From positions 1-20,564 of the forward strand of contig JASHSA010000164.1 of assembly GCA_030037035.1 (NCBI GenBank): a stretch of DNA of 20,564 nt, written 5' to 3'. This document shows positions 1 to 7,351 of this stretch, in pieces. The DNA is from Thermoplasmata archaeon. Lineage in GTDB: Archaea; Thermoplasmatota; Thermoplasmata; Lutacidiplasmatales; UBA184. The position numbers were made by a program, and so were the translations under genes. Under the pieces are notes generated by a model, which saw only the letters and a program-made list of their open reading frames with translations, had not been told where the DNA came from and searched no databases. Position 1 is the stretch's first letter, and every line of letters starts with the position of its first letter.

Positions 1-321
1 CCGCCCTCCGCGCTTCCGCCAGGACCGCTCGGGGGGCGGGGGACGACCGTCACCCTGGTGGCGACCGACCTCCCGCTCTCTCGGCCGGAGCTGGCGCGCG
101 TCGCGAGCATCACGCACGCAGGGCTCGCTCGCGCGATCGTCCCGTACCTCACCTCGGTCGACGGGGACCTCGTCTTCGCCGTCACGACCGCCTCGACGCG
201 GCCGGAGGGCGAGGAGAAGCGCCCCGGTTCCCGCGCCGACCTCGTCGGTCGACTGGCCGCCGACGCGGCGGTCGACGCCGTCGTGTCGGCCGTCGTCCCG
301 CGTCGCACGCCGTCGGCCTAG
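1..321 (+). CDS. P1/DmpA-family (S58) peptidase, C-terminal part
   Basis: The frame is open from base 1 to the TAG at 319-321, so this is the last ~106 residues of a gene that begins outside the window. The stretch TTVTLVATDLPLSRPEL, followed by a helix (HAGLARAIVP) and then DGDLVFAVTT, is the typical C-terminal part of P1-family peptidases (DmpA/L-aminopeptidase/D-esterase, N-terminal nucleophile hydrolases that self-process). The nucleophile lies upstream and cannot be checked. A GTG at 58 could be mistaken for a start, but the homologous strand pattern runs through it. It converges with the HTH-CBS gene and their stop codons overlap by 4 bp. The family call is good; the substrate is unknown. 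Confidence 0.75.
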   Translation, partial: PPSALPPGPLGGRGTTVTLVATDLPLSRPELARVASITHAGLARAIVPYLTSVDGDLVFAVTTASTRPEGEEKRPGSRADLVGRLAADAAVDAVVSAVVPRRTPSA

Positions 322-896
322 GCCGCCGCCGGGCGTCGGAGCACGACGCCGCGCAGTCCCCGGATCAGGTCGGCCTTGGTCACGATCCCGTCGAGCACGC
401 CGCGGCTCGCGACCAGCACGGCCGGGTACCGGCTGAGCAAGGACGGCAGCAGCTCCGCCGGAAAGTTCGAGTCGACCAGGGGATAGGCGGCCTCCAGGAT
501 GTCGCGGACCCTGACCCGGTGCCTCCCGGGGCTCTGGAGCGCCCGCAGCACGGCCGCCTCGGAGACGGAGCCGATCGGTCGACCGTCCTCGACGACCGGA
601 AGCTGCGAGAACCCGCCGGCCTCCAGGCGCCGGCTCGCCTCGGCGAGGGAGGCGGACGGCTCGACGGTGACGAGCGGCCGCCGCACGACGTCGAGGGTCG
701 TCAGCCGGGGGCTCGCGAGCGCCTCCCGGCCGTCAAGGTACGCCACGACCTTCTGGACGAAGTCGTACGACGGGCGGATCCTCCCCCGCTCGATCCTCGA
801 GACGGTCGCCGTGCTCCGCCCGACGGCGCGGGCGAGCTCCCCGAGCGGGATCCCGAGCGCCAGGCGGCGTCGGCGCAGCTCGGCGAGCGACTCCAC
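318..896 (-). CDS. HTH (XRE-type) transcriptional regulator with two CBS domains
   Basis: A 192-residue protein. Residues 1-55 form an XRE/Cro-type helix-turn-helix (LGELARAVGRSTATVSRIERG, with the recognition helix around STATVSRIERG). Residues about 65-120 and 125-185 are a pair of CBS motifs (TVEPSASLAEASRRLEAGGFSQLPVVEDGRPIGSVS in the first; YPAVLVASRGVLDGIVTKADL in the second). CBS pairs bind adenosine nucleotides such as AMP, ATP or SAM, so this is probably a DNA-binding regulator that senses an adenylate ligand; such HTH-CBS proteins are widespread in archaea. The start is GTG, about 24 nt downstream of a TATA-like ATTGATA on this strand, suggesting a leaderless transcript. The target is unknown; the divergent zinc-protein gene is the nearest candidate. 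Confidence 0.85.
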   Translation of the reverse strand: MESLAELRRRRLALGIPLGELARAVGRSTATVSRIERGRIRPSYDFVQKVVAYLDGREALASPRLTTLDVVRRPLVTVEPSASLAEASRRLEAGGFSQLPVVEDGRPIGSVSEAAVLRALQSPGRHRVRVRDILEAAYPLVDSNFPAELLPSLLSRYPAVLVASRGVLDGIVTKADLIRGLRGVVLRRPAAA

Positions 897-915
897 GGCC
901 CCCCCAGCCGCGGCG

Positions 916-926
916 GGGTATCAATC
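916..926 (-). promoter_or_regulatory. Candidate TATA box of the HTH-CBS gene
   Basis: On the minus strand the sequence reads GATTGATACC, an AT-rich patch in a GC-rich background centred about 24 nt upstream of the GTG at 896. That spacing fits an archaeal TATA box of a leaderless mRNA. It was assigned by eye only. Confidence 0.4.
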
Positions 927-1003
927 CCGCGCGGGACCACCCCCCGCGCGGGCGGCGAGCGAAAGGTAAAGGAGCCGCTTCGCCCTTGACTCGGGACGGG
1001 GCC

Positions 1004-1264
1004 ATGGTCTCGCCGCCGCGCCGGATCTCGTGGATCGCCGCTCCCCCGGAGATCTGCTCGCTCTGCAAGGAGCCGCTCGGGGCCCCCGAAGAGACGAGCT
1101 CCTGGAACGGTCGGCCGGCCCACCGCGACTGCGTGCGGGTCCACCTGATGCAGCGCGACCCCGCGTTCCGCGGCGGGGCCGGCACGGAGGAGACGCCCGA
1201 GGAGTCGGACGAGTCGTTCGACGGGGTCATCCCGCGGGACGACGACGAAGCCGACCTCGAGTAA
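1004..1264 (+). CDS. Small zinc-binding protein with acidic tail
   Basis: An 86-residue protein from the ATG at 1004; an in-frame TTG at 986 would add six residues, but the ATG is preferred because it follows the AT-rich GGTAAAGG patch (965-972) at about 35 nt. Residues C18, C21, H40 and C43 form a CxxC...HxxC pattern (ICSLCKEP ... AHRDC), typical of a small treble-clef or zinc-ribbon fold. Residues 62-86 are strongly acidic (EETPEESDES, DDDEADLE). No enzyme domain is visible. It could be an adaptor or nucleic-acid/protein-binding zinc finger; the acidic tail suggests a protein partner. It diverges from the HTH-CBS gene and precedes the radical SAM gene by 92 nt, which has its own TATA box. 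The function is unknown. Confidence 0.65.
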   Translation: MVSPPRRISWIAAPPEICSLCKEPLGAPEETSSWNGRPAHRDCVRVHLMQRDPAFRGGAGTEETPEESDESFDGVIPRDDDEADLE

Positions 1265-1296
1265 GGGCCCGGAGGGCTGGCGCCTCCGGAGTGACT

Positions 1297-1306
1297 CCTT
1301 TAAAAG
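1297..1306 (+). promoter_or_regulatory. TATA box of the radical SAM gene
   Basis: CTTTAAAAGC stands out in otherwise GC-rich DNA, 51-60 nt upstream of the ATG at 1357. Transcription would start near 1325-1330, giving a leader of about 30 nt that carries GGAG at 1342-1345, a plausible ribosome binding site 11 nt before the start codon. Confidence 0.65.
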
Positions 1307-1356
1307 CCTCGTAGAGTGCACGGAGGAACCCCATCCCCCTGGGGAGTTGGAAACCA

Positions 1357-2949
1357 ATGCCGGAAGTCGTCATCACCTGCGACTGGACGATGATGAGCAA
1401 CCACCACGGGAAGGAGTTCCTCGGCTTCGGCACGACGACGCCGGCGTACATCTTCCCGGAGGCGGTCTACAAGCGCCTGTTCTTCCCGGAGATGCCGGTC
1501 GACGAGCACGGCTACCCGAGACAGGCGCCGTACGGCATGCGCAAGATCGAGGCGTCCCTCATCGACGCCGGGGTCGACGCGCGCATCGTGCACCCCGCCC
1601 ATCTCGACAAGTACATGCCCGGGGAGGCGAAGGTGCTCCTCGTCTCCGGCCACGACTACTTCGGGCTGAACCCGCCGAGCTCGACGTTCGGCGGCGTCAT
1701 GCGCAAGGAGACGCTCAACTGCGTGAACTTCAAGCGGATGCTCAGCCAGCCCGCGGTCGTCGAGGCGCGCCGGCGGGGGCTCAAGATCATCGCCGGCGGC
1801 CCCTGCGCCTGGCAGCTCTCGCCCGCGACCCGGTCGAAGTTGCCGTGGATCCAGGAGTTCGTCGACTCGATCGGGGGCATCGACTCGGTCGTGGAGGGGG
1901 AGAGCGACCTCTTCGTCCGCGAGATCGTGGGCAAGGCGCTCCGCGACGAGTTCCTCCCTCCCCACGTCGTCATGACCCCGAAGGAGGCGCCGAAGGTCGA
2001 GCAGATCAGCTCGATCCGCTACCCGAGCGTCAACGGCCTCGTCGAGATCGGGCGCGGCTGCTGCCGCGGCTGCTCGTTCTGCTCGGTGACGACCCGCCCG
2101 ACCCGCTGGTACCCGCTCTCCAAGGTCGAGGAGGAGCTCAAGGTCAACGCCGCGATCGGGGTCCGCAAGGGGATCCTGCACTCGGACGACGTCTACTTCT
2201 ACGGCAGCCCGAACGTCATGCCGCACGAGGACAAGCTCCTCCCGCTGCTCCAGCTCGCCAAGCGCTACTACGAGCAGGTCGGCTGGAGCCACGTCGCGAT
2301 CGCGAGCCTGATGACGAAGCCGAAGCTGCTCTCGAAGTGCGCCGAAATCCTGGTCGACGACAAGCAGGATTGGTGGGGCGTCGAGGTCGGCGTGGAGACC
2401 GGCTCTCCCCGCATGATCACCGCGGCGATGCCGGGGAAGGTCGCCCCGTTCAAGGCGTCGCAGTGGCCGGAGCTGGTCGTTCAGGCGGCCGGGCTGATGA
2501 ACGACAACCACGTCTACCCGGCGTGCACGTTCATCGTCGGCCTTCCGCAGGAGACCGAGGAGGACGTCTCCCGGACGATCGACCTGATCGACGACCTTTG
2601 GGACTTCAAGGCGCTCCTCGTGCCGATGTTCTTCGTGCCGCTCGGGCACCTAAAGTCGAAGGACTGGTTCCGCCGGGACCGCCTGTCGCCGCTGCAGGAG
2701 GAGCTCCTCAAGCGGGCGCTGACGCACGGGCTCCGCCAGTCGAAGGTGATGCTGAACGACTTCTTCGACTGGGAAGGGAACCACACTCGGCTCTATCGGG
2801 GCGCCTTCCGCGGGTTCATCGGCTTCCTCGAGGGGATCGCGAACCTGCACGGGCTGCTCAGCCCGGCGGCGCACCCCGGCCGGCCGATCGTCGACCCGAA
2901 CCGGACGCCGGACCGCCTGCCGATCCCGACGATCCCGGTCCGCGAGTAG
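1357..2949 (+). CDS. Radical SAM protein with N-terminal Rossmann-like domain
   Basis: A 530-residue protein. Residues ~90-185 look like the alpha/beta domain found ahead of many B12-type radical SAM enzymes (VLLVSGHDYFGLNPP, then IIAGGPCAWQL and VVEGESDLFVREIV). I do not see the DxHxxG signature that would show base-off cobalamin binding. The [4Fe-4S]/SAM site is GRGCCRGCSFCSV at 233-244, using C235, C239 and C242 (CX3CX2C). Later SAM-domain elements are GVEVGVETGSPRM and FIVGLPQETEEDV, as in the Elp3/MiaB/NifB-like superfamily core. The C-terminal ~100 residues have no motif I recognise. It should catalyse a 5'-deoxyadenosyl-radical reaction, but the substrate is unknown. It is a single transcription unit, convergent with the JAMM gene 14 nt away. 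Confidence 0.85.
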   Translation: MPEVVITCDWTMMSNHHGKEFLGFGTTTPAYIFPEAVYKRLFFPEMPVDEHGYPRQAPYGMRKIEASLIDAGVDARIVHPAHLDKYMPGEAKVLLVSGHDYFGLNPPSSTFGGVMRKETLNCVNFKRMLSQPAVVEARRRGLKIIAGGPCAWQLSPATRSKLPWIQEFVDSIGGIDSVVEGESDLFVREIVGKALRDEFLPPHVVMTPKEAPKVEQISSIRYPSVNGLVEIGRGCCRGCSFCSVTTRPTRWYPLSKVEEELKVNAAIGVRKGILHSDDVYFYGSPNVMPHEDKLLPLLQLAKRYYEQVGWSHVAIASLMTKPKLLSKCAEILVDDKQDWWGVEVGVETGSPRMITAAMPGKVAPFKASQWPELVVQAAGLMNDNHVYPACTFIVGLPQETEEDVSRTIDLIDDLWDFKALLVPMFFVPLGHLKSKDWFRRDRLSPLQEELLKRALTHGLRQSKVMLNDFFDWEGNHTRLYRGAFRGFIGFLEGIANLHGLLSPAAHPGRPIVDPNRTPDRLPIPTIPVRE

Positions 2950-2963
2950 CCGGGCCGCCTTCG

Positions 2964-3491
2964 CTACTCCTGATCGTCCGCCGGCGCCGCGTCGTCCGCG
3001 GGAGGCCCTCCCGAGGGGGCCTCCCGGTAGACCCGCAGGGGCAGCGGCGCCTCGGCACGGGAAGCGCCCACGACGGCGAGATGCGTCTCGTCGCCGTTGC
3101 CGTCGTACGCGCGCCAGGAGCCCGGCCCGAACGGGGCCCCGAGGATGAGGTGCCGGCGCCCCCAGCTGCGGAACAGGCGGAGGTCGGCGGCCGACGGGTG
3201 CAGCGCGCCGGACGGGTGCGAGTGGACGGTGCCGACGACCGTGAGGTCGGCCGGGAGCATGTAGAGATGGAAGTTCGCGTGCCGCCGGCCGGCCGTGCCG
3301 CCGGGGACGAGGAGGAGGTCGGAGATCACCCCGGGAGGGTCGGCCCGCAGCACCCCGCCGAACTCGTTCGGGTACGCCGAGCGGCCGCTCGCGAGCGCGC
3401 TGTCGAGGGCGCGCCGCGAGATCGCGGTCGGGGTCGCCCCGAGCCGGGGACCGCCGGCCGGCGGCTTACGGTGGGGGCGAAAGAACGGCAT
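2964..3491 (-). CDS. JAMM/MPN+ metalloprotease (archaeal desampylase-like)
   Basis: A 175-residue protein with a complete JAMM zinc site: E43 (NEFGG), H90 and H92 (VHSHPSG) and D103 (HPSAADL), i.e. HxHPx6SxxD. Stand-alone archaeal JAMM proteins such as HvJAMM1 and AF2198 release ubiquitin-like SAMP proteins from conjugates or act on sulfur-carrier proteins; that role is inferred here. Residues ~1-20 are basic and proline-rich, and the last ~25 residues are disordered and acidic (PPADDAAPADDQE). It is the last gene of a three-gene minus-strand operon and its first 26 nt overlap the end of the NAD kinase gene, so translation is probably coupled. No samp gene is in the window. Confidence 0.85.
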   Translation of the reverse strand: MPFFRPHRKPPAGGPRLGATPTAISRRALDSALASGRSAYPNEFGGVLRADPPGVISDLLLVPGGTAGRRHANFHLYMLPADLTVVGTVHSHPSGALHPSAADLRLFRSWGRRHLILGAPFGPGSWRAYDGNGDETHLAVVGASRAEAPLPLRVYREAPSGGPPADDAAPADDQE

Positions 3492-4338
3492 CGCCTTCCG
3501 CGTCCGCCTCCTCGCTCCACGGGAGGATCCGCTTCCCCCTCAGGCGGTCGAAGAACGACGAGCCGAAACGCACGAGCGACGCGCGTCGCGGCGAGCGGTA
3601 GACGGTGACCGTCCCGCCCACGGGGATCGGGTACTCCCCGTCCCCGTCGGCGAGGACGACGCTCGGGCCGTCCGCGCGGAGGGAGCGGACCCGCACCGTC
3701 CGCAGGGCGCCGAGGACGAGCGCGCGGGCCTGGACGCGGAACGGGGCGATCGTCGTCAGGACGAAGCCGTCGACCTCCGGCTCGACGATCGGGCCGAGCG
3801 CGCTGAGCGCGTACGCCGTCGAGCCGGTCGGCGTCGCGACGATCAGGCCGTCGGCGCGGATCGTCCCCGCGGTACGGCCGTCGAACGCGAGCTCGAAGGT
3901 GCCCATCTTGCCGACCTGGGTGGCGTGGACGACGTACTCGTTCGTCGCGTCCGGGAGCGTCCGGCCGTCGATCTCCGCGGCGAGCTTCGTGCGCTCCTCG
4001 AGGAAGTAGCGGCCCGCGACGAGCCGCTCGACGGCGGACTCGAGCTCGCCCGGCCGACGGGCGTCGACCTCCGCGAGGACGCCGATCGTCCCGGCGTTCA
4101 GCGGCAGGAGGGCGAGCGACGTCCGCCGCAGCGCGTGCAGGAACGTCCCGTCGCCGCCGATCGCGACGACGACGTCCCCCTCCGCCGCCTCGAGGGGGGC
4201 GTGGGGGCGCCCGGGCGCGACGCCGGCGAGCTCGTCGGAGACGACGACCGTCGCGCGCGCTCCGAGCGCCTCGAGGAACCGACCGGCGAGCTCGACGGCG
4301 GCCGGCTTGCGCGGGTTGGCGTGCAGGACGACCTTCAC
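3466..4338 (-). CDS. nadK: NAD kinase
   Basis: A 290-residue ATP-NAD kinase making NADP from NAD. The signature elements are all present: GGDGT at 61-65, NAGTIGVLAEV at 81-91, NEYVV at 133-137 and the NAD-binding TPTGSTAYALSALGP at 169-183. The residues after about 265 (FGSSFFDRLRGKRILPW and an acidic end) form a short extension. The start codon is a GTG whose first bases overlap the TGA of the upstream phosphatase gene (4 bp), and the 3' end overlaps the JAMM gene by 26 bp, so the three genes form a compact operon. The neighbouring phosphatase suggests paired making and unmaking of NADP. Confidence 0.93.
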   Translation of the reverse strand: MKVVLHANPRKPAAVELAGRFLEALGARATVVVSDELAGVAPGRPHAPLEAAEGDVVVAIGGDGTFLHALRRTSLALLPLNAGTIGVLAEVDARRPGELESAVERLVAGRYFLEERTKLAAEIDGRTLPDATNEYVVHATQVGKMGTFELAFDGRTAGTIRADGLIVATPTGSTAYALSALGPIVEPEVDGFVLTTIAPFRVQARALVLGALRTVRVRSLRADGPSVVLADGDGEYPIPVGGTVTVYRSPRRASLVRFGSSFFDRLRGKRILPWSEEADAEGDAVLSPPP

Positions 4339-5147
4339 GTTGGAGCGCCTCCCCAGACCACGCGCCCGAACGCCGCGTCCCCCCAGGCGAGGACCGTCGT
4401 ACGCTGGTCGACGCCGAGCGGAAGCGTCTCGAGCGCCGCGCCCTCGGCGTTGCTCGCCCCCCCGCCGGCCTCGCTCAGGATCCGGTACCCCGCGGCGATG
4501 TCGGTCGCCCGCAGGTTCCGTCCGGGCTCCGCGTTCTCGTAGACGTAGGCGTCGGCGGCCCCCTCGGCGACGAGCGCGAGCTCGAGCGACGCACAGCCGA
4601 GCGAGCGGACGCGCCGCATCCGGCCGGCGAGCGCCGTCGACCGCGGGCTCGCCGCGCGGCCGAGGTTGACGAGGACGACCTCGCCGCGTCCCGTCCAGGA
4701 GCGAGTGCGGATCCGGCGGCCGTCGCGCCAGGCCCCCCCGCCCCGCACGGCCCAGTACGTCGTCCCGCGGGCGAGGTCGCGGACGAGACCGACGTCGACC
4801 CCCCCGAGGTCCCGCTCGCCGAGCGCGAGCGAGACGGTCGAGAACGGAAGGTTCCGCACGGCGTTCGCGGTGCCGTCGATCGGGTCGATCACCAGCGTCC
4901 TGCGCCCGCCACGCTCGACGCGTCCGATCTCCTCGGAGACGACGTTCCAGTCGACCCCTTCCGCGTCCAGCGCCGCGAGGATCGCGCTCTCGGCGAGGCG
5001 GTCGACCTCCTCGGTCGGCGTGCCGGACGCCCCCATCGCGACGACGTCGGCCCGGTGGGGGGAGCGCGCGCTGTCGCGGGCGACCCGCTCGACGGCGAGC
5101 CCGAGACGGTGGAGCACGCCGAGGTCCCGGTCCGCCGTCCCCAGCAC
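4335..5147 (-). CDS. Inositol monophosphatase-family phosphatase (possible NADP phosphatase/FBPase)
   Basis: A 270-residue Mg2+-dependent phosphatase of the IMPase/FBPase superfamily. The metal-binding residues are visible: SEE at 71-73, DPIDGTAN at 88-95 (D88, D91) and the late Asp in RATDIAAGYRILSEAGG (D216; the usual Trp before this Asp is Thr). Archaeal members hydrolyse inositol-1-phosphate and fructose-1,6-bisphosphate, and one branch is an NADP phosphatase. In Methanocaldococcus jannaschii MJ0917 an IMPase-like NADP phosphatase is fused to an NAD kinase in the same order seen here, so NADP is a plausible substrate; this is inference. It is the first gene of the operon, with a GTG start 27 nt from a TATA-like box. 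Confidence 0.85.
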   Translation of the reverse strand: MLGTADRDLGVLHRLGLAVERVARDSARSPHRADVVAMGASGTPTEEVDRLAESAILAALDAEGVDWNVVSEEIGRVERGGRRTLVIDPIDGTANAVRNLPFSTVSLALGERDLGGVDVGLVRDLARGTTYWAVRGGGAWRDGRRIRTRSWTGRGEVVLVNLGRAASPRSTALAGRMRRVRSLGCASLELALVAEGAADAYVYENAEPGRNLRATDIAAGYRILSEAGGGASNAEGAALETLPLGVDQRTTVLAWGDAAFGRVVWGGAPT

Positions 5148-5168
5148 GCCGAGGCCGAGCCGGGGCGG

Positions 5169-5178
5169 ACCAAAAAGC
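5169..5178 (-). promoter_or_regulatory. TATA box of the phosphatase-nadK-JAMM operon
   Basis: The minus strand reads CGCTTTTTGGTC, centred about 27 nt before the GTG at 5147, the distance expected for a leaderless archaeal transcript. A nearly identical CGCTTTTTG core precedes the small membrane peptide gene at 15147-15157. Confidence 0.55.
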
Positions 5179-5216
5179 GGACGGGTCGGGGGGCGGCCGT
5201 CGCCGGCCTCGAAGCC

Positions 5217-5226
5217 AGCGTTATGT
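5217..5226 (+). promoter_or_regulatory. TATA-like box of the beta-CASP RNase gene
   Basis: GCGTTATGTC lies about 27 nt ahead of the ATG at 5249. With the divergent TATA at 5169-5178 it makes a compact two-way promoter of about 100 bp. No Shine-Dalgarno sequence is needed at this spacing. Confidence 0.45.
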
Positions 5227-5248
5227 CGGCGGGCCGCTCGCCCGCGCG

Positions 5249-6481
5249 ATGGAGCTGCGGTTCCTCGGCGGGGCGTCGGAGGTCGGCTCGCTCGGCCTGG
5301 TGATCCGGGACCAGGGCCGGACGCTGCTGTTCGACTACGGCCTGACCCCGACCGACCCGCCCACGTACCCGCGGCCGGCGCCGACGAACGTCGACGTCGC
5401 GTTCCTCTCGCACGCCCACCTCGACCACTCCGGGATGACCCCCCTGCTCAGCCGCCTGCCGCGCAGCCGGGTCGTCGCGACGCCGGTCACCGCGGCGGTC
5501 GCGGACCTGCTGACGAAGGACGCGCTCAAGGTCGCCCGCCTCGAGGGCTACCTGCCGCCGTACTCCCCGAGCGACATCCATGCGCTGCACGGTCGATTCA
5601 CGGCGGTCGACCGCCACGCGACGTTCCGCCACCAGGGGATCGAGGTCGAGCTGACGCCGGCCGGACACATCCCCGGTGCGACGATGGCGCTCTATCGGGG
5701 CGAGAAGGACGTCCTCTTCACCGGCGACCTCCAGACGATCCCGACGCACCTGGTCGGAGGCGCCGAGCCGCTGGAGTGCGACGTCCTCGTCATGGAGTCG
5801 ACGTACGCCGGCCGCGAGCACCCGGACCGTCGGGAGACCGAGCGGAGGTTCCGCGACCGGATCGCCGAAACCGTAGAGCGGGGCGGGAAAGCGATCGTGC
5901 CGGCGTTCGCCGTCGGCCGGGCGCAGGAGGTCCTGATGAGCCTCGCCCGCTCCGGGTTCACGACGTACCTCGACGGCATGGCGCGCGCGGTGAACGAGAT
6001 CTACCTCGCCGCGCCGGAGTACCTCGCCGACGCCCGGCGGTTCCGCCAGGCGCTCGAGGGGGTCCACGTCGTCGAGCACGCCGGGGCGCGACGGCACGCG
6101 CTCGAGGACGCCGACGTGATCGTCACGACCGGCGGGATGCTGGACGGGGGGCCGGTCCTCTACTACCTCGGAGAGCTCTATCGCGACCCCCGGTCGTCGA
6201 TCTTCCTCACCGGCTTCCAGGTCGACGGCTCGAACGGCCGCCAGCTGCTGGACGAGGGGACCCTGACGATCGACGACACGACGATCCGGCCCCTCGGGAG
6301 CGTCGAGAAGTTCGACTTCTCCGCGCACGCCGGCCACAGCGACCTCGTGCGCCTCGCCAAGGAGTCCCGGGCGAAGACGGTCGTGTTGATGCACGGCGAC
6401 CGGCGCGAGGCGTTGCGGGCCGACCTCGAGGCGTTCTGCGAGGTCGTCCTGCCGGTGAACGGTAAGCCGTTCGCCCTGTAG
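5249..6481 (+). CDS. Beta-CASP metallo-beta-lactamase RNase (aCPSF2/COG1236-type)
   Basis: A 410-residue RNA-processing nuclease. MBL motifs: HAHLDH at 55-60, H140 (TPAGHIPGA), D160 (FTGDLQT) and H382 (LMHGD). Beta-CASP motifs: E183 in MESTYAGREHP (A), PAFAVGRAQEVL at 218-229 (B) and FSAHAGH at 357-363 (C). The protein starts directly at the MBL fold and lacks the N-terminal KH domains of aCPSF1, so it resembles aCPSF2 or archaeal RNase J, which act as 5'-3' exonucleases or endonucleases on RNA. Exact subfamily and polarity cannot be decided by eye. It is divergent from the nadK operon and convergent with the HAD gene 34 nt away. Confidence 0.88.
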   Translation: MELRFLGGASEVGSLGLVIRDQGRTLLFDYGLTPTDPPTYPRPAPTNVDVAFLSHAHLDHSGMTPLLSRLPRSRVVATPVTAAVADLLTKDALKVARLEGYLPPYSPSDIHALHGRFTAVDRHATFRHQGIEVELTPAGHIPGATMALYRGEKDVLFTGDLQTIPTHLVGGAEPLECDVLVMESTYAGREHPDRRETERRFRDRIAETVERGGKAIVPAFAVGRAQEVLMSLARSGFTTYLDGMARAVNEIYLAAPEYLADARRFRQALEGVHVVEHAGARRHALEDADVIVTTGGMLDGGPVLYYLGELYRDPRSSIFLTGFQVDGSNGRQLLDEGTLTIDDTTIRPLGSVEKFDFSAHAGHSDLVRLAKESRAKTVVLMHGDRREALRADLEAFCEVVLPVNGKPFAL

Positions 6482-6496
6482 GCCGGAGCGGAGGGA

Positions 6497-6512
6497 GGCC
6501 CCGTCCCGGGCC
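6497..6512. terminator. Short hairpin between convergent genes
   Basis: GGCCC-CGTCCC-GGGCC is a 5-bp inverted repeat in the 34-nt gap between the stops of the RNase and HAD genes. It could end transcription from either side, but in DNA this GC-rich such a repeat may be chance. Confidence 0.25.
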
Positions 6513-6515
6513 GTC

Positions 6516-7286
6516 TCACGTCTCCCAGAGCGACGGCTCGAGCAGCTCGTCGAGACGGTCGACGACCCGGACCCCCGGCGGCACGGCGGGGGGCGTCTCC
6601 GTGGGCGGATAGAGCCCCGCGGGGTATCGGTGCCAGAGGCCACGGTAGAGCGCCGCCCCGCAGCCGGCCGCGATCGCTCCCTCGACGTCGAGCTCCCATC
6701 GGTCGCCGACGTGCAGGAGCTTCGACGCGGGGACGCCGAGCCCTCGCGCCGCCTCGTGGAAGATCCTCGGGTCCGGCTTGCGGACGCCGACGTCCGCCGA
6801 CGAGACGATGAGGCGGAACCTCGGACGGTCCCCGGCGCTCAGGAACGAGCTCCACGACGAGGCCCGTCGGGCGGAGTTGGTGATCATGACGGCCGGGACC
6901 CCGCGGGCGTCGAGGGCCCGGACGAGGCGGAGCGCGTCGGGGTTCAGCGTCGGCGGGTACTCGAGGAGACCGGCCGACGAGAACGCCTCCGCGGTCGCCT
7001 CGACGCCGCCCTCCGGCTCGGCGCCGAGCGCGTCGGCGGTCCCCTGCACGAGAACGACCGGGTCGAGGGCGACCAGGTCACGGCCCTCGGCGGAGAGGCG
7101 AGCGCGGACCGCCTCGAGCGCCGCCCGAACCTCCGCCGGAGGGACGGGGCGGCCGGCGCGCCGAAGGCGCCGGACGAGGAGCTCCGTCCGGGCCGCTTCC
7201 CAGCGTGCGTCGAACGCGCCGTCGTGGTAGACGGTCGTGAACCACAGGTCGAGGGAAAGTGCCCGGAACGGTCCCGGTTCGACCAC
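6516..7286 (-). CDS. HAD-superfamily hydrolase
   Basis: A 256-residue protein with the four HAD motifs: nucleophile D13 in LSLDLWFTT, TNS at 136-138, K170 (VRKPDPRIF) and GDRWELD at 194-200. The large insert between D13 and motif II is the helical C1 cap of the dehalogenase/phosphoglycolate phosphatase group. The usual second Asp of DxD is Trp15; this is seen in haloacid-dehalogenase-like members and in many archaeal relatives, so phosphatase activity is not certain. Start is GTG, 28 nt from a TATA-like GGTTATC. It follows the Rieske gene by 65 nt but probably has its own promoter. Substrate unknown. Confidence 0.85.
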   Translation of the reverse strand: MVEPGPFRALSLDLWFTTVYHDGAFDARWEAARTELLVRRLRRAGRPVPPAEVRAALEAVRARLSAEGRDLVALDPVVLVQGTADALGAEPEGGVEATAEAFSSAGLLEYPPTLNPDALRLVRALDARGVPAVMITNSARRASSWSSFLSAGDRPRFRLIVSSADVGVRKPDPRIFHEAARGLGVPASKLLHVGDRWELDVEGAIAAGCGAALYRGLWHRYPAGLYPPTETPPAVPPGVRVVDRLDELLEPSLWET

Positions 7287-7307
7287 GACGGACCGGACGC
7301 CCTCGGG

Positions 7308-7318
7308 GAGATAACCCG
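7308..7318 (-). promoter_or_regulatory. TATA-like box of the HAD gene
   Basis: The minus strand reads CGGGTTATCTC centred 28 nt upstream of the GTG at 7286, consistent with a leaderless transcript independent of the upstream Rieske gene. Confidence 0.45.
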
Positions 7319-7351
7319 ACGGTGGCGAGGCGGACGCGGCGCCTCGGGAGC

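Noticed and set aside
1300..3608. Long open frames on both strands over the radical SAM gene (449 and 753 codons)
   Set aside because: Shadows of the radical SAM and JAMM genes; Arg/Pro/Gly/Asp-rich with no conserved motif.
4889..6643. 584-codon minus-strand frame
   Set aside because: Opposite the beta-CASP RNase gene, which has all catalytic motifs; the frame has low-complexity composition.
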